Assembly (NCBI GenBank): GCA_934623455.1
Contig: CAKTVK010000105.1
Location: 1-6,752 of the forward strand
Length of the DNA stretch: 6,752 nt
Origin: an uncultured Eggerthellaceae bacterium
GTDB taxonomy: Bacteria > Actinomycetota > Coriobacteriia > Coriobacteriales > Eggerthellaceae
Direction: 5' to 3'
This document shows, one piece after another, positions 1 through 4,889 of the stretch (the first letter of the stretch is position 1; each line of letters opens with the position of its first letter). The translations under genes and the position numbers were made by a program. Below the pieces are notes generated by a model that had not been told where the DNA came from, searched no databases, and saw only the letters and a list, made by a program, of their open reading frames with translations.

Positions 1-7
1 CTCGGAC

Positions 8-66
8 TCATCCGAACGCGTTCGGGTCAGTTCGAGAACAAAACGCAAGTGTTCGGATGAACTTGC
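8..66. repeat. Cluster of GTTCG inverted repeats upstream of rpmB
   Basis: Three nested inverted repeats share bases here. A perfect 14-base palindrome, CCGAACGCGTTCGG, lies at 12-25. TCATCCGAAC at 8-17 is the exact reverse complement of GTTCGGATGA at 51-60. GCAAGT at 45-50 pairs with ACTTGC at 61-66 around the latter arm. A further GTTCG sits at 30-34, giving four GTTCG/CGAAC cores in 60 bases. The foldings are mutually exclusive in part, because 12-17 can pair with 20-25 or with 51-60. No T-run follows on the + strand, so this is not an ordinary forward terminator. It may be a multi-site operator or the tail of an upstream transcription unit outside the window. Seen directly; function unknown. 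Confidence 0.55.
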
Positions 67-77
67 AAATTAACTAC

Positions 78-115
78 TTTAATGAATTATCCAGAGAAGA
101 AGAATTCTCATTAAA
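78..115. repeat. AT-rich inverted repeat upstream of the rpmB promoter
   Basis: TTTAATGA (78-85) is the exact reverse complement of TCATTAAA (108-115), separated by 22 bases that include the small palindrome AGAATTCT (101-108). It lies just upstream of the proposed -35 box of rpmB. The AT-rich stretch could act as an UP-type element or a regulator site, but short AT-rich inverted repeats also arise by chance. Confidence 0.3.
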
Positions 116-121
116 TTTTCC

Positions 122-151
122 TTGTGCAGGTGGGCGTTACTGTGGTATAGT
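122..151 (+). promoter_or_regulatory. Probable rpmB promoter with extended -10
   Basis: A -35-like TTGTGC (122-127) lies 18 bases before a good -10 hexamer TATAGT (146-151). The hexamer is preceded by TG plus one base (143-145), an extended -10. Transcription would start near 158, giving a leader of about 48 bases before the L28 start codon. The -10 lies inside a small inverted repeat, TGGTA-TAG-TACCA (143-155), which could be an operator or chance. This is a prediction from consensus only. Confidence 0.6.
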
Positions 152-205
152 ACCAAGGCTGTTTTATTTAGATTTTGTTTGTAATAGAACTTGGAGTTGA
201 TAGAA

Positions 206-394
206 ATGTCGAAGGTTTGCGAAGTTTGCGGTAAGGCTCCTGTTGCTGGTCGCAGCATCAGCCACTCTCATCGCGTTACCAACCGCATGTTCCGCCCCAA
301 TGTGCAGAAGGTTACCATCAATGATAACGGCCGCGTTCGCAAGGCCAACATCTGCACTAAGTGCCTGAAGGCTGGTAAAGTCGTTCGCGCTTAA
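206..394 (+). CDS. rpmB: Ribosomal protein L28 (bL28), zinc-ribbon form
   Basis: This encodes 62 residues of large-subunit ribosomal protein bL28, a structural component of the 50S particle. The start MSKVCEVCGK, the SISHSHRVTNRMFRPN segment (residues 17-32) and the basic C-terminus are typical of the family, and the length is normal. Two CxxC pairs, C5-C8 and C50-C53, mark the zinc-binding (C+) form. The ATG at 206 is chosen because GGAG at 193-196 sits 9 bases upstream; an in-frame TTG at 191 would only add five residues absent from the family. The gene has its own promoter and a strong terminator, so it is probably monocistronic. C+ ribosomal proteins serve in some bacteria as a zinc store with zinc-free paralogues made under Zur control; no paralogue is visible here. 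Confidence 0.96.
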   Translation: MSKVCEVCGKAPVAGRSISHSHRVTNRMFRPNVQKVTINDNGRVRKANICTKCLKAGKVVRA

Positions 395-420
395 TTGCGA
401 AACTGCGAATTAACGCATGT

Positions 421-445
421 AAAAGCCCGCTTCGGCGGGTTTTTT
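421..445 (+). terminator. Intrinsic terminator of rpmB
   Basis: CCCGC (426-430) pairs with GCGGG (435-439) around a stable TTCG tetraloop (431-434). The stem extends through G425-T440 and flanking A-T pairs (421-424 with 441-444). Six T residues at 440-445 follow directly. It lies 26 bases past the L28 stop codon and should separate rpmB from rhaD. Confidence 0.92.
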
Positions 446-473
446 GCATATGGGAAGACTTTTGCGCCGATAC

Positions 474-497
474 AACGATAGCCGCGGCAAACGATAG
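474..497. repeat. AACGATAG direct repeat flanking a GC palindrome before rhaD
   Basis: AACGATAG occurs at 474-481 and 490-497, 16 bases apart, and the perfect palindrome GCCGCGGC (481-488) lies between the copies. The second copy runs into the rhaD ribosome binding site (AGGAG, 496-500). A protein bound here, or an RNA hairpin in the leader, could affect rhaD expression. No convincing promoter was found in the 60 bases between the rpmB terminator and rhaD, so this is where rhaD control would have to lie. Function is not established. Confidence 0.35.
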
Positions 498-505
498 GAG
501 CGATC

Positions 506-1321
506 ATGCAAGACGCAATGCTTGAAGCGCCGTTTCTGGTGGAAATGGTGCGCACCGCAACGAATATGTACGCCCACGGTTGGGATGAGCGCAACGGTGG
601 CAATATTTCGTTGCTTCTGGATCAGGAAGAAGTTGCGCCTTATGTTGATACGAACAAAGTGTTGCGCGAGCTTCCCATTGGTTTTTGCGAGCCTTCGCTT
701 GCGGGTAAGTATTTTTTGGTTACGGGAACGGGTAAGTATTTCAAGAACGTGCAATATGATCCCGCATGTAATTTGGGACTTATTCGCATTGGTCAATGTG
801 GGGATACTGCTGAGCTTCTGTGGGGCTTTTCCGATGGGGGAACATTTACCTCGGAGCTTCCCGCTCATCTGATGAGCCATGCGGCGCGACTTTCCGTGTG
901 CAAGGGCAATCGCGTGGTTATGCATTGTCATCCTGCGAATATTCTTGCCATGACATACGTTCATGAACTGGACGAACGTTCTTTCACGCACACGCTGTGG
1001 CAGATGTGCACGGAATGTGTCATGGTGTTTCCCGATGGCGTGAGCGTGCTGCCGTGGATGCTGTGCGGTACGAATGAAATTGGTCGTGCAACGGCGGATA
1101 CCATGAAAGAAACGCGCTTGACGGTGTGGGCGCAGCATGGCATCTATGGCGTGGGAGCTTCGCTTGATGAAGCGTTTGGCCTGATAGAAACCGTGGAAAA
1201 AGCTGCAGAAATTTATATGAAGATCGCGCATCTTCCACGCTTGAACACGATTACCGATGACCAAATGCGCCAGCTTGCCAATCATTTAGGTCTTACCCTG
1301 CATCCGGGATACTTGGATTAA
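506..1321 (+). CDS. rhaD: Rhamnulose-1-phosphate aldolase (class II)
   Basis: This encodes 271 residues, close to the length of E. coli RhaD (about 274). The enzyme is cytoplasmic, zinc-dependent and splits L-rhamnulose 1-phosphate into dihydroxyacetone phosphate and L-lactaldehyde. Similarity is collinear over the whole length: GWDERNGGN (25-33, phosphate-binding loop), FLVTGTGKYFKNVQ (70-83), SELPAH (116-121), MHCH (139-142), TEC.VVFPDGV-like (169-179) and a C-terminal DEAFGLIETVEKAA (221-234). The zinc ligands H140, H142 and H211 and the catalytic E117 align with E. coli H141, H143, H212 and E117. The ATG at 506 has AGGAG at 496-500, five bases upstream. No rhaA, rhaB or transporter gene adjoins it, and no clear terminator follows. 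A relaxed substrate range, such as another deoxyketose 1-phosphate, is possible. Family assignment is firm; the in vivo substrate is inferred. Confidence 0.9.
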   Translation: MQDAMLEAPFLVEMVRTATNMYAHGWDERNGGNISLLLDQEEVAPYVDTNKVLRELPIGFCEPSLAGKYFLVTGTGKYFKNVQYDPACNLGLIRIGQCGDTAELLWGFSDGGTFTSELPAHLMSHAARLSVCKGNRVVMHCHPANILAMTYVHELDERSFTHTLWQMCTECVMVFPDGVSVLPWMLCGTNEIGRATADTMKETRLTVWAQHGIYGVGASLDEAFGLIETVEKAAEIYMKIAHLPRLNTITDDQMRQLANHLGLTLHPGYLD

Positions 1322-1354
1322 GCGCTTCTCGTCTTCTTCCGGCTTCGTCGTTCG

Positions 1355-1387
1355 TTGTTGACAAAAGGTGGGGTAATTTGACAACAA
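1355..1387. repeat. Long inverted repeat with two TTGACA boxes
   Basis: TTGTTGACAAA (1355-1365) and TTTGACAACAA (1377-1387) are inverted repeats matching at 10 of 11 positions, with one A-A mismatch. They are separated by the 11-base spacer 1366-1376. The arms are 22 bases apart centre to centre, about two helical turns, as expected for a dimeric DNA-binding protein. Each arm contains TTGACA (1358-1363 and 1378-1383), identical to the sigma-70 -35 consensus, but no good -10 hexamer lies 16-18 bases downstream of either. No T-run follows, so it is a poor terminator for rhaD. An operator for the downstream methyltransferase-transporter operon is the most likely reading, by inference. Confidence 0.5.
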
Positions 1388-1408
1388 ATGAACTTCGCCG
1401 TCAGCATG

Positions 1409-1438
1409 GTAACGCAAGCCCGTTTTTTCTTGTGTTAC
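1409..1438. repeat. Inverted repeat overlapping the possible -35 of the operon
   Basis: GTAACGCAAG (1409-1418) pairs with CTTGTGTTAC (1429-1438) at all ten positions if one G-T wobble is allowed (G1414 with T1433). The ten-base loop 1419-1428 contains six T. The right arm overlaps the TTGTGT proposed as -35 of the operon promoter, a classic place for a repressor or activator site. As RNA it would form a hairpin with its T-run in the loop, which is unlike a terminator. The function is inferred from position only. Confidence 0.45.
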
Positions 1439-1461
1439 GAATAAAGTTTGTGTAGTATACT
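1430..1461 (+). promoter_or_regulatory. Possible promoter of the methyltransferase-transporter operon
   Basis: TTGTGT (1430-1435) lies 17 bases before TAGTAT (1453-1458). The overlapping hexamer TATACT (1456-1461) is a better -10 match but has a worse-placed -35. Transcription would start near 1465-1468, leaving a leader of about 45 bases. The perfect palindrome AGTATACT (1454-1461) covers the -10. The match is moderate; the main support is position ahead of a long operon. Confidence 0.4.
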
Positions 1462-1475
1462 TTCCTAGTTTCACA

Positions 1476-1499
1476 CGAATAGAACGAATGTAATATTCG
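1476..1499. repeat. CGAAT repeats in the operon leader
   Basis: CGAAT occurs at 1476-1480 and 1485-1489, and its reverse complement ATTCG at 1495-1499. The last two form a five-base inverted repeat with a five-base spacer. They lie between the possible -10 and the ribosome binding site (AAAGGG, 1500-1505), so a bound protein could block elongation or a small hairpin could affect initiation. The arms are short and may be fortuitous. Confidence 0.3.
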
Positions 1500-1511
1500 A
1501 AAGGGTTCGAT

Positions 1512-3002
1512 ATGACGGGAATTGCAACGGCAAGAGATCGCGAGGTCCTTTCTTGGGAGACCGGCGCCGCTGATTACGATTTATACGTAAATGGCGAACT
1601 CACCGACGGTCGTGCGCAAAAGTGGGTATCCCTTATTGCGCAGCTTGCTGGTTGCGACCTGCAGGAACTTTCTCGAATGACTATTTTGGATATTGGCTGC
1701 GGCCCTGGATTCTTCCCGTGTGTGTTGGGAAAGCAGGGTGCCTGTGTGGTGGGCGTGGATAAATCCTCCCAAATGCTGTACCACGCGCGAGAGAACCTTC
1801 TTGCGGCGGGTGTTGACGCGCTGCTGTTCCACATGGACGCCCACGAGCTCGATTTTCCCGATAACACGTTCGATCTTATTGTTACGCGCAACGTCACGTG
1901 GACGCTTACGGACCCCCAAGCTGCTTTTGCGGAATGGCGTCGTGTGCTTAGGCCGGGCGGTAAGCTGCTGGTGTTCGATGCCAACTGGCATTTGGAGTTC
2001 TATGACGAAGCCCAGGCACAGAAAGTGCGCGAAAACGAGCGCCGCCATTATGCGAAAACAGGCGAATACATGGCGGTGTGCACGAACGACAAGCCGTATT
2101 ACGATTCGCTGCCGCTTTCTTCTATCAGCCGTCCTGCTTGGGATGTTCGTGCTCTTATGGAGGCGGGCTTCGGCAACGTTGACGTTATGGAAGACGCCGG
2201 TGCGCGCGTATACCTTGATTGGGAATACGAGCTGTATGAAGCATCGCCTTTGTTTGCGCTGGCGGCAACGAAATGCGCGCCGCCCACTGCAGATGATGTG
2301 TGCGAAGCAACGCGCAACTACTGGAACACGCGCTCCAAGACGTTCGGCCTTGATGGGGACATCCATAAATGGGGCGATTTGATGCAGGAAGCCCTTGAGG
2401 CGCGCGACGTGCGCAATCCGCTTATTCTGGATGCCGGCTGTGGCACAGGTGCTATGTCGCTCACGCTGGCTTCGCGCGGCTACTCGGTGCGTGGCGTTGA
2501 TTTCTCCCAAGGCATGCTTGAGAAAGCGCGCCAGAATGCGAATGCCATGGGCCTGGAATTTCCCCTTATGGTGGGTACGGTAGACAACCTGCCGTTTGCG
2601 GCGCAGACGTTTGACGTGGTGGTCAGCCGTAACGTGCTCTCCAACATTGCCGTGGCCGAAGAAGCGCTGGCGTGCTGGTGCGATGTGCTGAAGCCGGGCG
2701 GATACCTCATGTATTTCGACTCTTCTTGGTGGGGATATCTGCATGATGAAACGCTGAGTCAGCTTCATCAGAACGCTTACAGCACCGATAACGTTATTTC
2801 CAGCGTGTTGGAAAACCTTGCTAAAGACATGGACATCACGAAAGAGCAGCGTCCTGCGTGGGATGTGTCTGTTTTGACGCGCCTTGGCATGGAAGTTGAG
2901 TTCGCCGAAGATGTTTCTTCTTTGGTCTGGACTAATGAAATGCGCCAGATGTATGAGTTTGCGCCCCAGTTCATGGTGATTGCGCGCAAGCCCTGCCGCT
3001 AA
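1512..3002 (+). CDS. Tandem two-domain SAM-dependent methyltransferase
   Basis: This encodes 496 residues, about twice the size of a typical single-domain class I methyltransferase. Module 1 (about 1-257) has SAM motif I LDIGCGPG (59-66), acidic D83 in VGVDKS, VTRNVTW (124-130), LRPGG (146-150), FDANWH (155-160) and SRPAWDV (206-212). Module 2 (about 258-496) repeats the plan with LDAGCGTG (306-313), D330 in RGVDFS, VSRNVLS (371-377), LKPGG (393-397), FDSSWW (402-407) and QRPAWDV (446-452). The modules look like an internal duplication or gene fusion. Both keep the SAM pocket, while module 2 has lost W and N in NVTW and FDANW, suggesting a different substrate. No signal peptide or membrane segment is seen, so it is cytoplasmic. 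The ATG at 1512 has AAAGGG at 1500-1505. The stop is 11 bases before the permease gene. The methyl acceptor is unknown; a small metal ligand or transported compound is inferred from context. Confidence 0.85.
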   Translation: MTGIATARDREVLSWETGAADYDLYVNGELTDGRAQKWVSLIAQLAGCDLQELSRMTILDIGCGPGFFPCVLGKQGACVVGVDKSSQMLYHARENLLAAGVDALLFHMDAHELDFPDNTFDLIVTRNVTWTLTDPQAAFAEWRRVLRPGGKLLVFDANWHLEFYDEAQAQKVRENERRHYAKTGEYMAVCTNDKPYYDSLPLSSISRPAWDVRALMEAGFGNVDVMEDAGARVYLDWEYELYEASPLFALAATKCAPPTADDVCEATRNYWNTRSKTFGLDGDIHKWGDLMQEALEARDVRNPLILDAGCGTGAMSLTLASRGYSVRGVDFSQGMLEKARQNANAMGLEFPLMVGTVDNLPFAAQTFDVVVSRNVLSNIAVAEEALACWCDVLKPGGYLMYFDSSWWGYLHDETLSQLHQNAYSTDNVISSVLENLAKDMDITKEQRPAWDVSVLTRLGMEVEFAEDVSSLVWTNEMRQMYEFAPQFMVIARKPCR

Positions 3003-3013
3003 GGCCCTCCCGC

Positions 3014-3994
3014 ATGAGAAAGATGGTGTTACAGCGACTGGTTCAGCTGATGCCAGTGCTTTTTATGGTAACACTGCTGTCGTTTTTCCTGATGTATCTT
3101 TCTCCGGGCGATCCTGTTACCGCTCTGTTGGAGCAAGGGGGTTCGGCGGCGGATCCCGAATTGGTCGCTGCGAAACGCGCCGAGCTGGGACTTGATAAGC
3201 CGATTATCGACCAGTATCTTATTTGGCTGGGCAACGTATTCCAGGGCGATTTAGGCACTTCGATTAGCTCAGGACGCCCTGTGGCTACCGAGCTGCTGTC
3301 CCGTATGCCAGCTACGCTGTTTTTGGCGGTGGTTTCGGTTATTCTTACGCTGCTTGTCTCTATCCCTTTGGGCTGCCTGTGCGCCTTGAAGCGCAACAAG
3401 TTCACCGATTACCTGATTCGCGCGCTCTCCTTTATTGGTTCAGCGTTTCCTGGTTTTCTTATGGCGCTGGTGCTGGTGTTCATTTTCTCAATCACGTTGC
3501 ATTTGCTTCCCAGCATTGGCAGCATGCGCGGGGTGGGGTGGGTGCTACCCGTGCTTACGCTGGTGCTGTGCGAATCGGCAGTCTATATTCGACAAGTACG
3601 CACTATCGTGCTTCAAGAAATGGAGCAAGAATATGTCGAAGCGGCGCGTGTTCGCGGTTTCTCTGATGCGAAGATTCTGTTTCGGAGCGTTCTGAAGGCT
3701 GTTGCGCCCACTATCTTGGTGCTAACGGGCATGACGTTTGCCCAGCTCTTGGGTGGAAGTGCGATTATTGAGAGCATCTTTAATTGGCCCGGTATTGGAA
3801 AATACGCCGTGTCGGCGGTGTTCTCGCGCGATTATCCCGTGGTGCAAGGGTATGTGTTCATCATGGCTACTTTCTTTGTGCTGGTGAACCTTTGTGTTGA
3901 CTTGGTGCAAGTGCGCCTTGATCCGCGTGCGCGCTTGGCTTTGCGTAATGCGCGTGTGCTTTCGCGCAAAGACCAGGAGGCCGCTCATGGGTAA
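3014..3994 (+). CDS. ABC importer permease, NikB/DppB type
   Basis: This encodes 326 residues, normal for the first permease of nickel/di-/oligopeptide ABC importers. It is an inner-membrane protein with about six helices, near 9-30, 101-123, 136-160, 174-192, 230-253 and 277-300. Family marks are SPGDPVTALL (30-39), the LGLDKP segment (58-63) followed by GDLGTS (78-83), the cytoplasmic EAA loop EYVEAARVRGF (206-216) that docks on the ATPase, and the C-terminal ESIFNWPGIGKYA (253-265) ahead of the final helix. AAGG at 3001-3004, overlapping the methyltransferase stop, lies 9 bases before the ATG, so translation is probably coupled. The 3' end overlaps the next permease by 8 bases. Whether the cargo is nickel, a metal-ligand complex or a peptide cannot be told from this subunit. 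Confidence 0.93.
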   Translation: MRKMVLQRLVQLMPVLFMVTLLSFFLMYLSPGDPVTALLEQGGSAADPELVAAKRAELGLDKPIIDQYLIWLGNVFQGDLGTSISSGRPVATELLSRMPATLFLAVVSVILTLLVSIPLGCLCALKRNKFTDYLIRALSFIGSAFPGFLMALVLVFIFSITLHLLPSIGSMRGVGWVLPVLTLVLCESAVYIRQVRTIVLQEMEQEYVEAARVRGFSDAKILFRSVLKAVAPTILVLTGMTFAQLLGGSAIIESIFNWPGIGKYAVSAVFSRDYPVVQGYVFIMATFFVLVNLCVDLVQVRLDPRARLALRNARVLSRKDQEAAHG

Positions 3995-4889
3995 GCGCAC
4001 GACTCCTGAAAAGCTGCGAACGCGGCGTCGCTTGCTGGTGACTTCCGTGTTGGCGCTGGTGCTGATTGTGTTTTCCCTGGTGGCGCCTTTGCTTTGCCAA
4101 CATGACCCCGTTGACGCGAATTTAAGCCTTGCCAATTTGGCTCCGAATGATGAATACCTTATGGGAACCGACTCTTTGGGACGCTGCGTTTTGTGCCGGG
4201 TGCTTAGCGGCCTGCAGACCACTATCTTTTCAGCATTGCTTGTGGTGGTGGCCAGCGCTGTCATCGGGTCGGTTGTGGGCTCGTTGTCGGGCTATGTGGG
4301 CGGCGCTTTCGATTCCGTTGTTATGCGCATCACCGATGCGTTCATGGCATTTCCCGCGCTGGTGCTGGGCATTGCTATTGCGGGACTTTTGGGCGGCGGC
4401 TTGAACAACGCCATTATTGCGTTGGTGGTTCCTGGTTGGACACGGTTTGCGCGCCTTGCGCGTTCGTCTGTTCTGTCGCTGAAAGAGCGTCCATTCGTGC
4501 TTGCTGCCATCATGAGCGGCCTTTCCAAGCCGGTGATTGCGCTGCGGCATGTGCTACCGAATATTTTGCCGCCTTTAGTGGTTATGGCCTGCCTTGATGT
4601 GGGCGGTTCCATGCTGAACTTGGCGGGCTTGTCGTTTTTGGGCCTGGGCGCGTCGCCGCCTTCGCCCGAATTGGGCGCCATGATCAACCAGGCATCGAAT
4701 ACGATGCAGACAACTCCGTGGGCGGTTTTCGCGCCGGGTGCGGTCATTTTGATGGTGGTGGTGATTCTTAATCTGTTTGGTGATGCCGTAAACGATGTTC
4801 TTGGCAAACACCATGTGGATAACGTACGGGTGAAAAGCATCTTTAGAAAGAGGAAGGCATATGAAGAAAACGAACGTGAAACTGCGTAG
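3987..4889 (+). CDS. ABC importer permease, NikC/DppC type
   Basis: This encodes 300 residues. An AGGAGG at 3975-3980, six bases upstream, fixes the ATG at 3987; an in-frame upstream ATG at 3894 would add 31 residues read from inside the previous gene. The protein has an N-terminal helix (16-36), the LMGTDSLGR signature (58-66), helices near 79-99, 116-153, 190-220 and 246-267, an EAA loop with G178 and RHVLPN (187-192), and LDVGGSMLNLAGLSFLGLG (203-221). LDVG with GLSFLGLG resembles NikC-type permeases more than plain DppC. The D and S usually found after GTDxxGR are C67 and C70, making a CxxC. The last about 27 residues form a charged tail overlapping the next gene by 29 bases. It pairs with the upstream permease to form the channel. 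Confidence 0.93.
   Translation: MGKRTTPEKLRTRRRLLVTSVLALVLIVFSLVAPLLCQHDPVDANLSLANLAPNDEYLMGTDSLGRCVLCRVLSGLQTTIFSALLVVVASAVIGSVVGSLSGYVGGAFDSVVMRITDAFMAFPALVLGIAIAGLLGGGLNNAIIALVVPGWTRFARLARSSVLSLKERPFVLAAIMSGLSKPVIALRHVLPNILPPLVVMACLDVGGSMLNLAGLSFLGLGASPPSPELGAMINQASNTMQTTPWAVFAPGAVILMVVVILNLFGDAVNDVLGKHHVDNVRVKSIFRKRKAYEENERETA

Noticed and set aside
12..25. LexA (SOS) box in CCGAACGCGTTCGG
   Set aside because: The Gram-positive/actinobacterial LexA site has GAAC and GTTC separated by four bases; here they are two apart.
30..39. T-arm of a tRNA (GTTCGAG)
   Set aside because: The base expected to be C at the end of the T-loop is A, the flanks form no stem, and no acceptor or anticodon arms can be built around it.
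79..88. Zur-like box TAATGAATTA upstream of the zinc-ribbon L28 gene
   Set aside because: The half-sites are two bases apart rather than one, and the outer bases do not match known Zur consensus sequences.
191..205. TTG at 191 as an alternative rpmB start
   Set aside because: It would consume the ribosome binding site at 193-196 and add residues not seen in L28, which begins MSKVC here.
410..1285. Open 291-codon frame on the - strand opposite rhaD
   Set aside because: It lies entirely antisense to a gene with clear family similarity, has no ribosome binding site or recognisable domain, and its His/Arg-rich composition is typical of a shadow of codon-biased coding sequence.
1355..1387. Intrinsic terminator for rhaD
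   Set aside because: The hairpin is AT-rich with a mismatch and is followed by ATGAAC rather than a T-run.
1322..1511. NikR operator (GTATGA-N16-TCATAC) or a known riboswitch ahead of the importer operon
   Set aside because: Reading the region on both strands found no NikR half-sites at the right spacing and no conserved core of a cobalamin or nickel/cobalt riboswitch.
1581..2768. Open 395-codon frame on the - strand opposite the methyltransferase gene
   Set aside because: The + strand product has two complete sets of SAM-binding motifs. The antisense product is Arg/His-rich with no recognisable motif.
3894..3986. Earlier in-frame ATG for the second permease
   Set aside because: It would extend the protein by 31 residues into the upstream gene, while the ATG at 3987 has a perfect AGGAGG six bases upstream and gives a normal family length.
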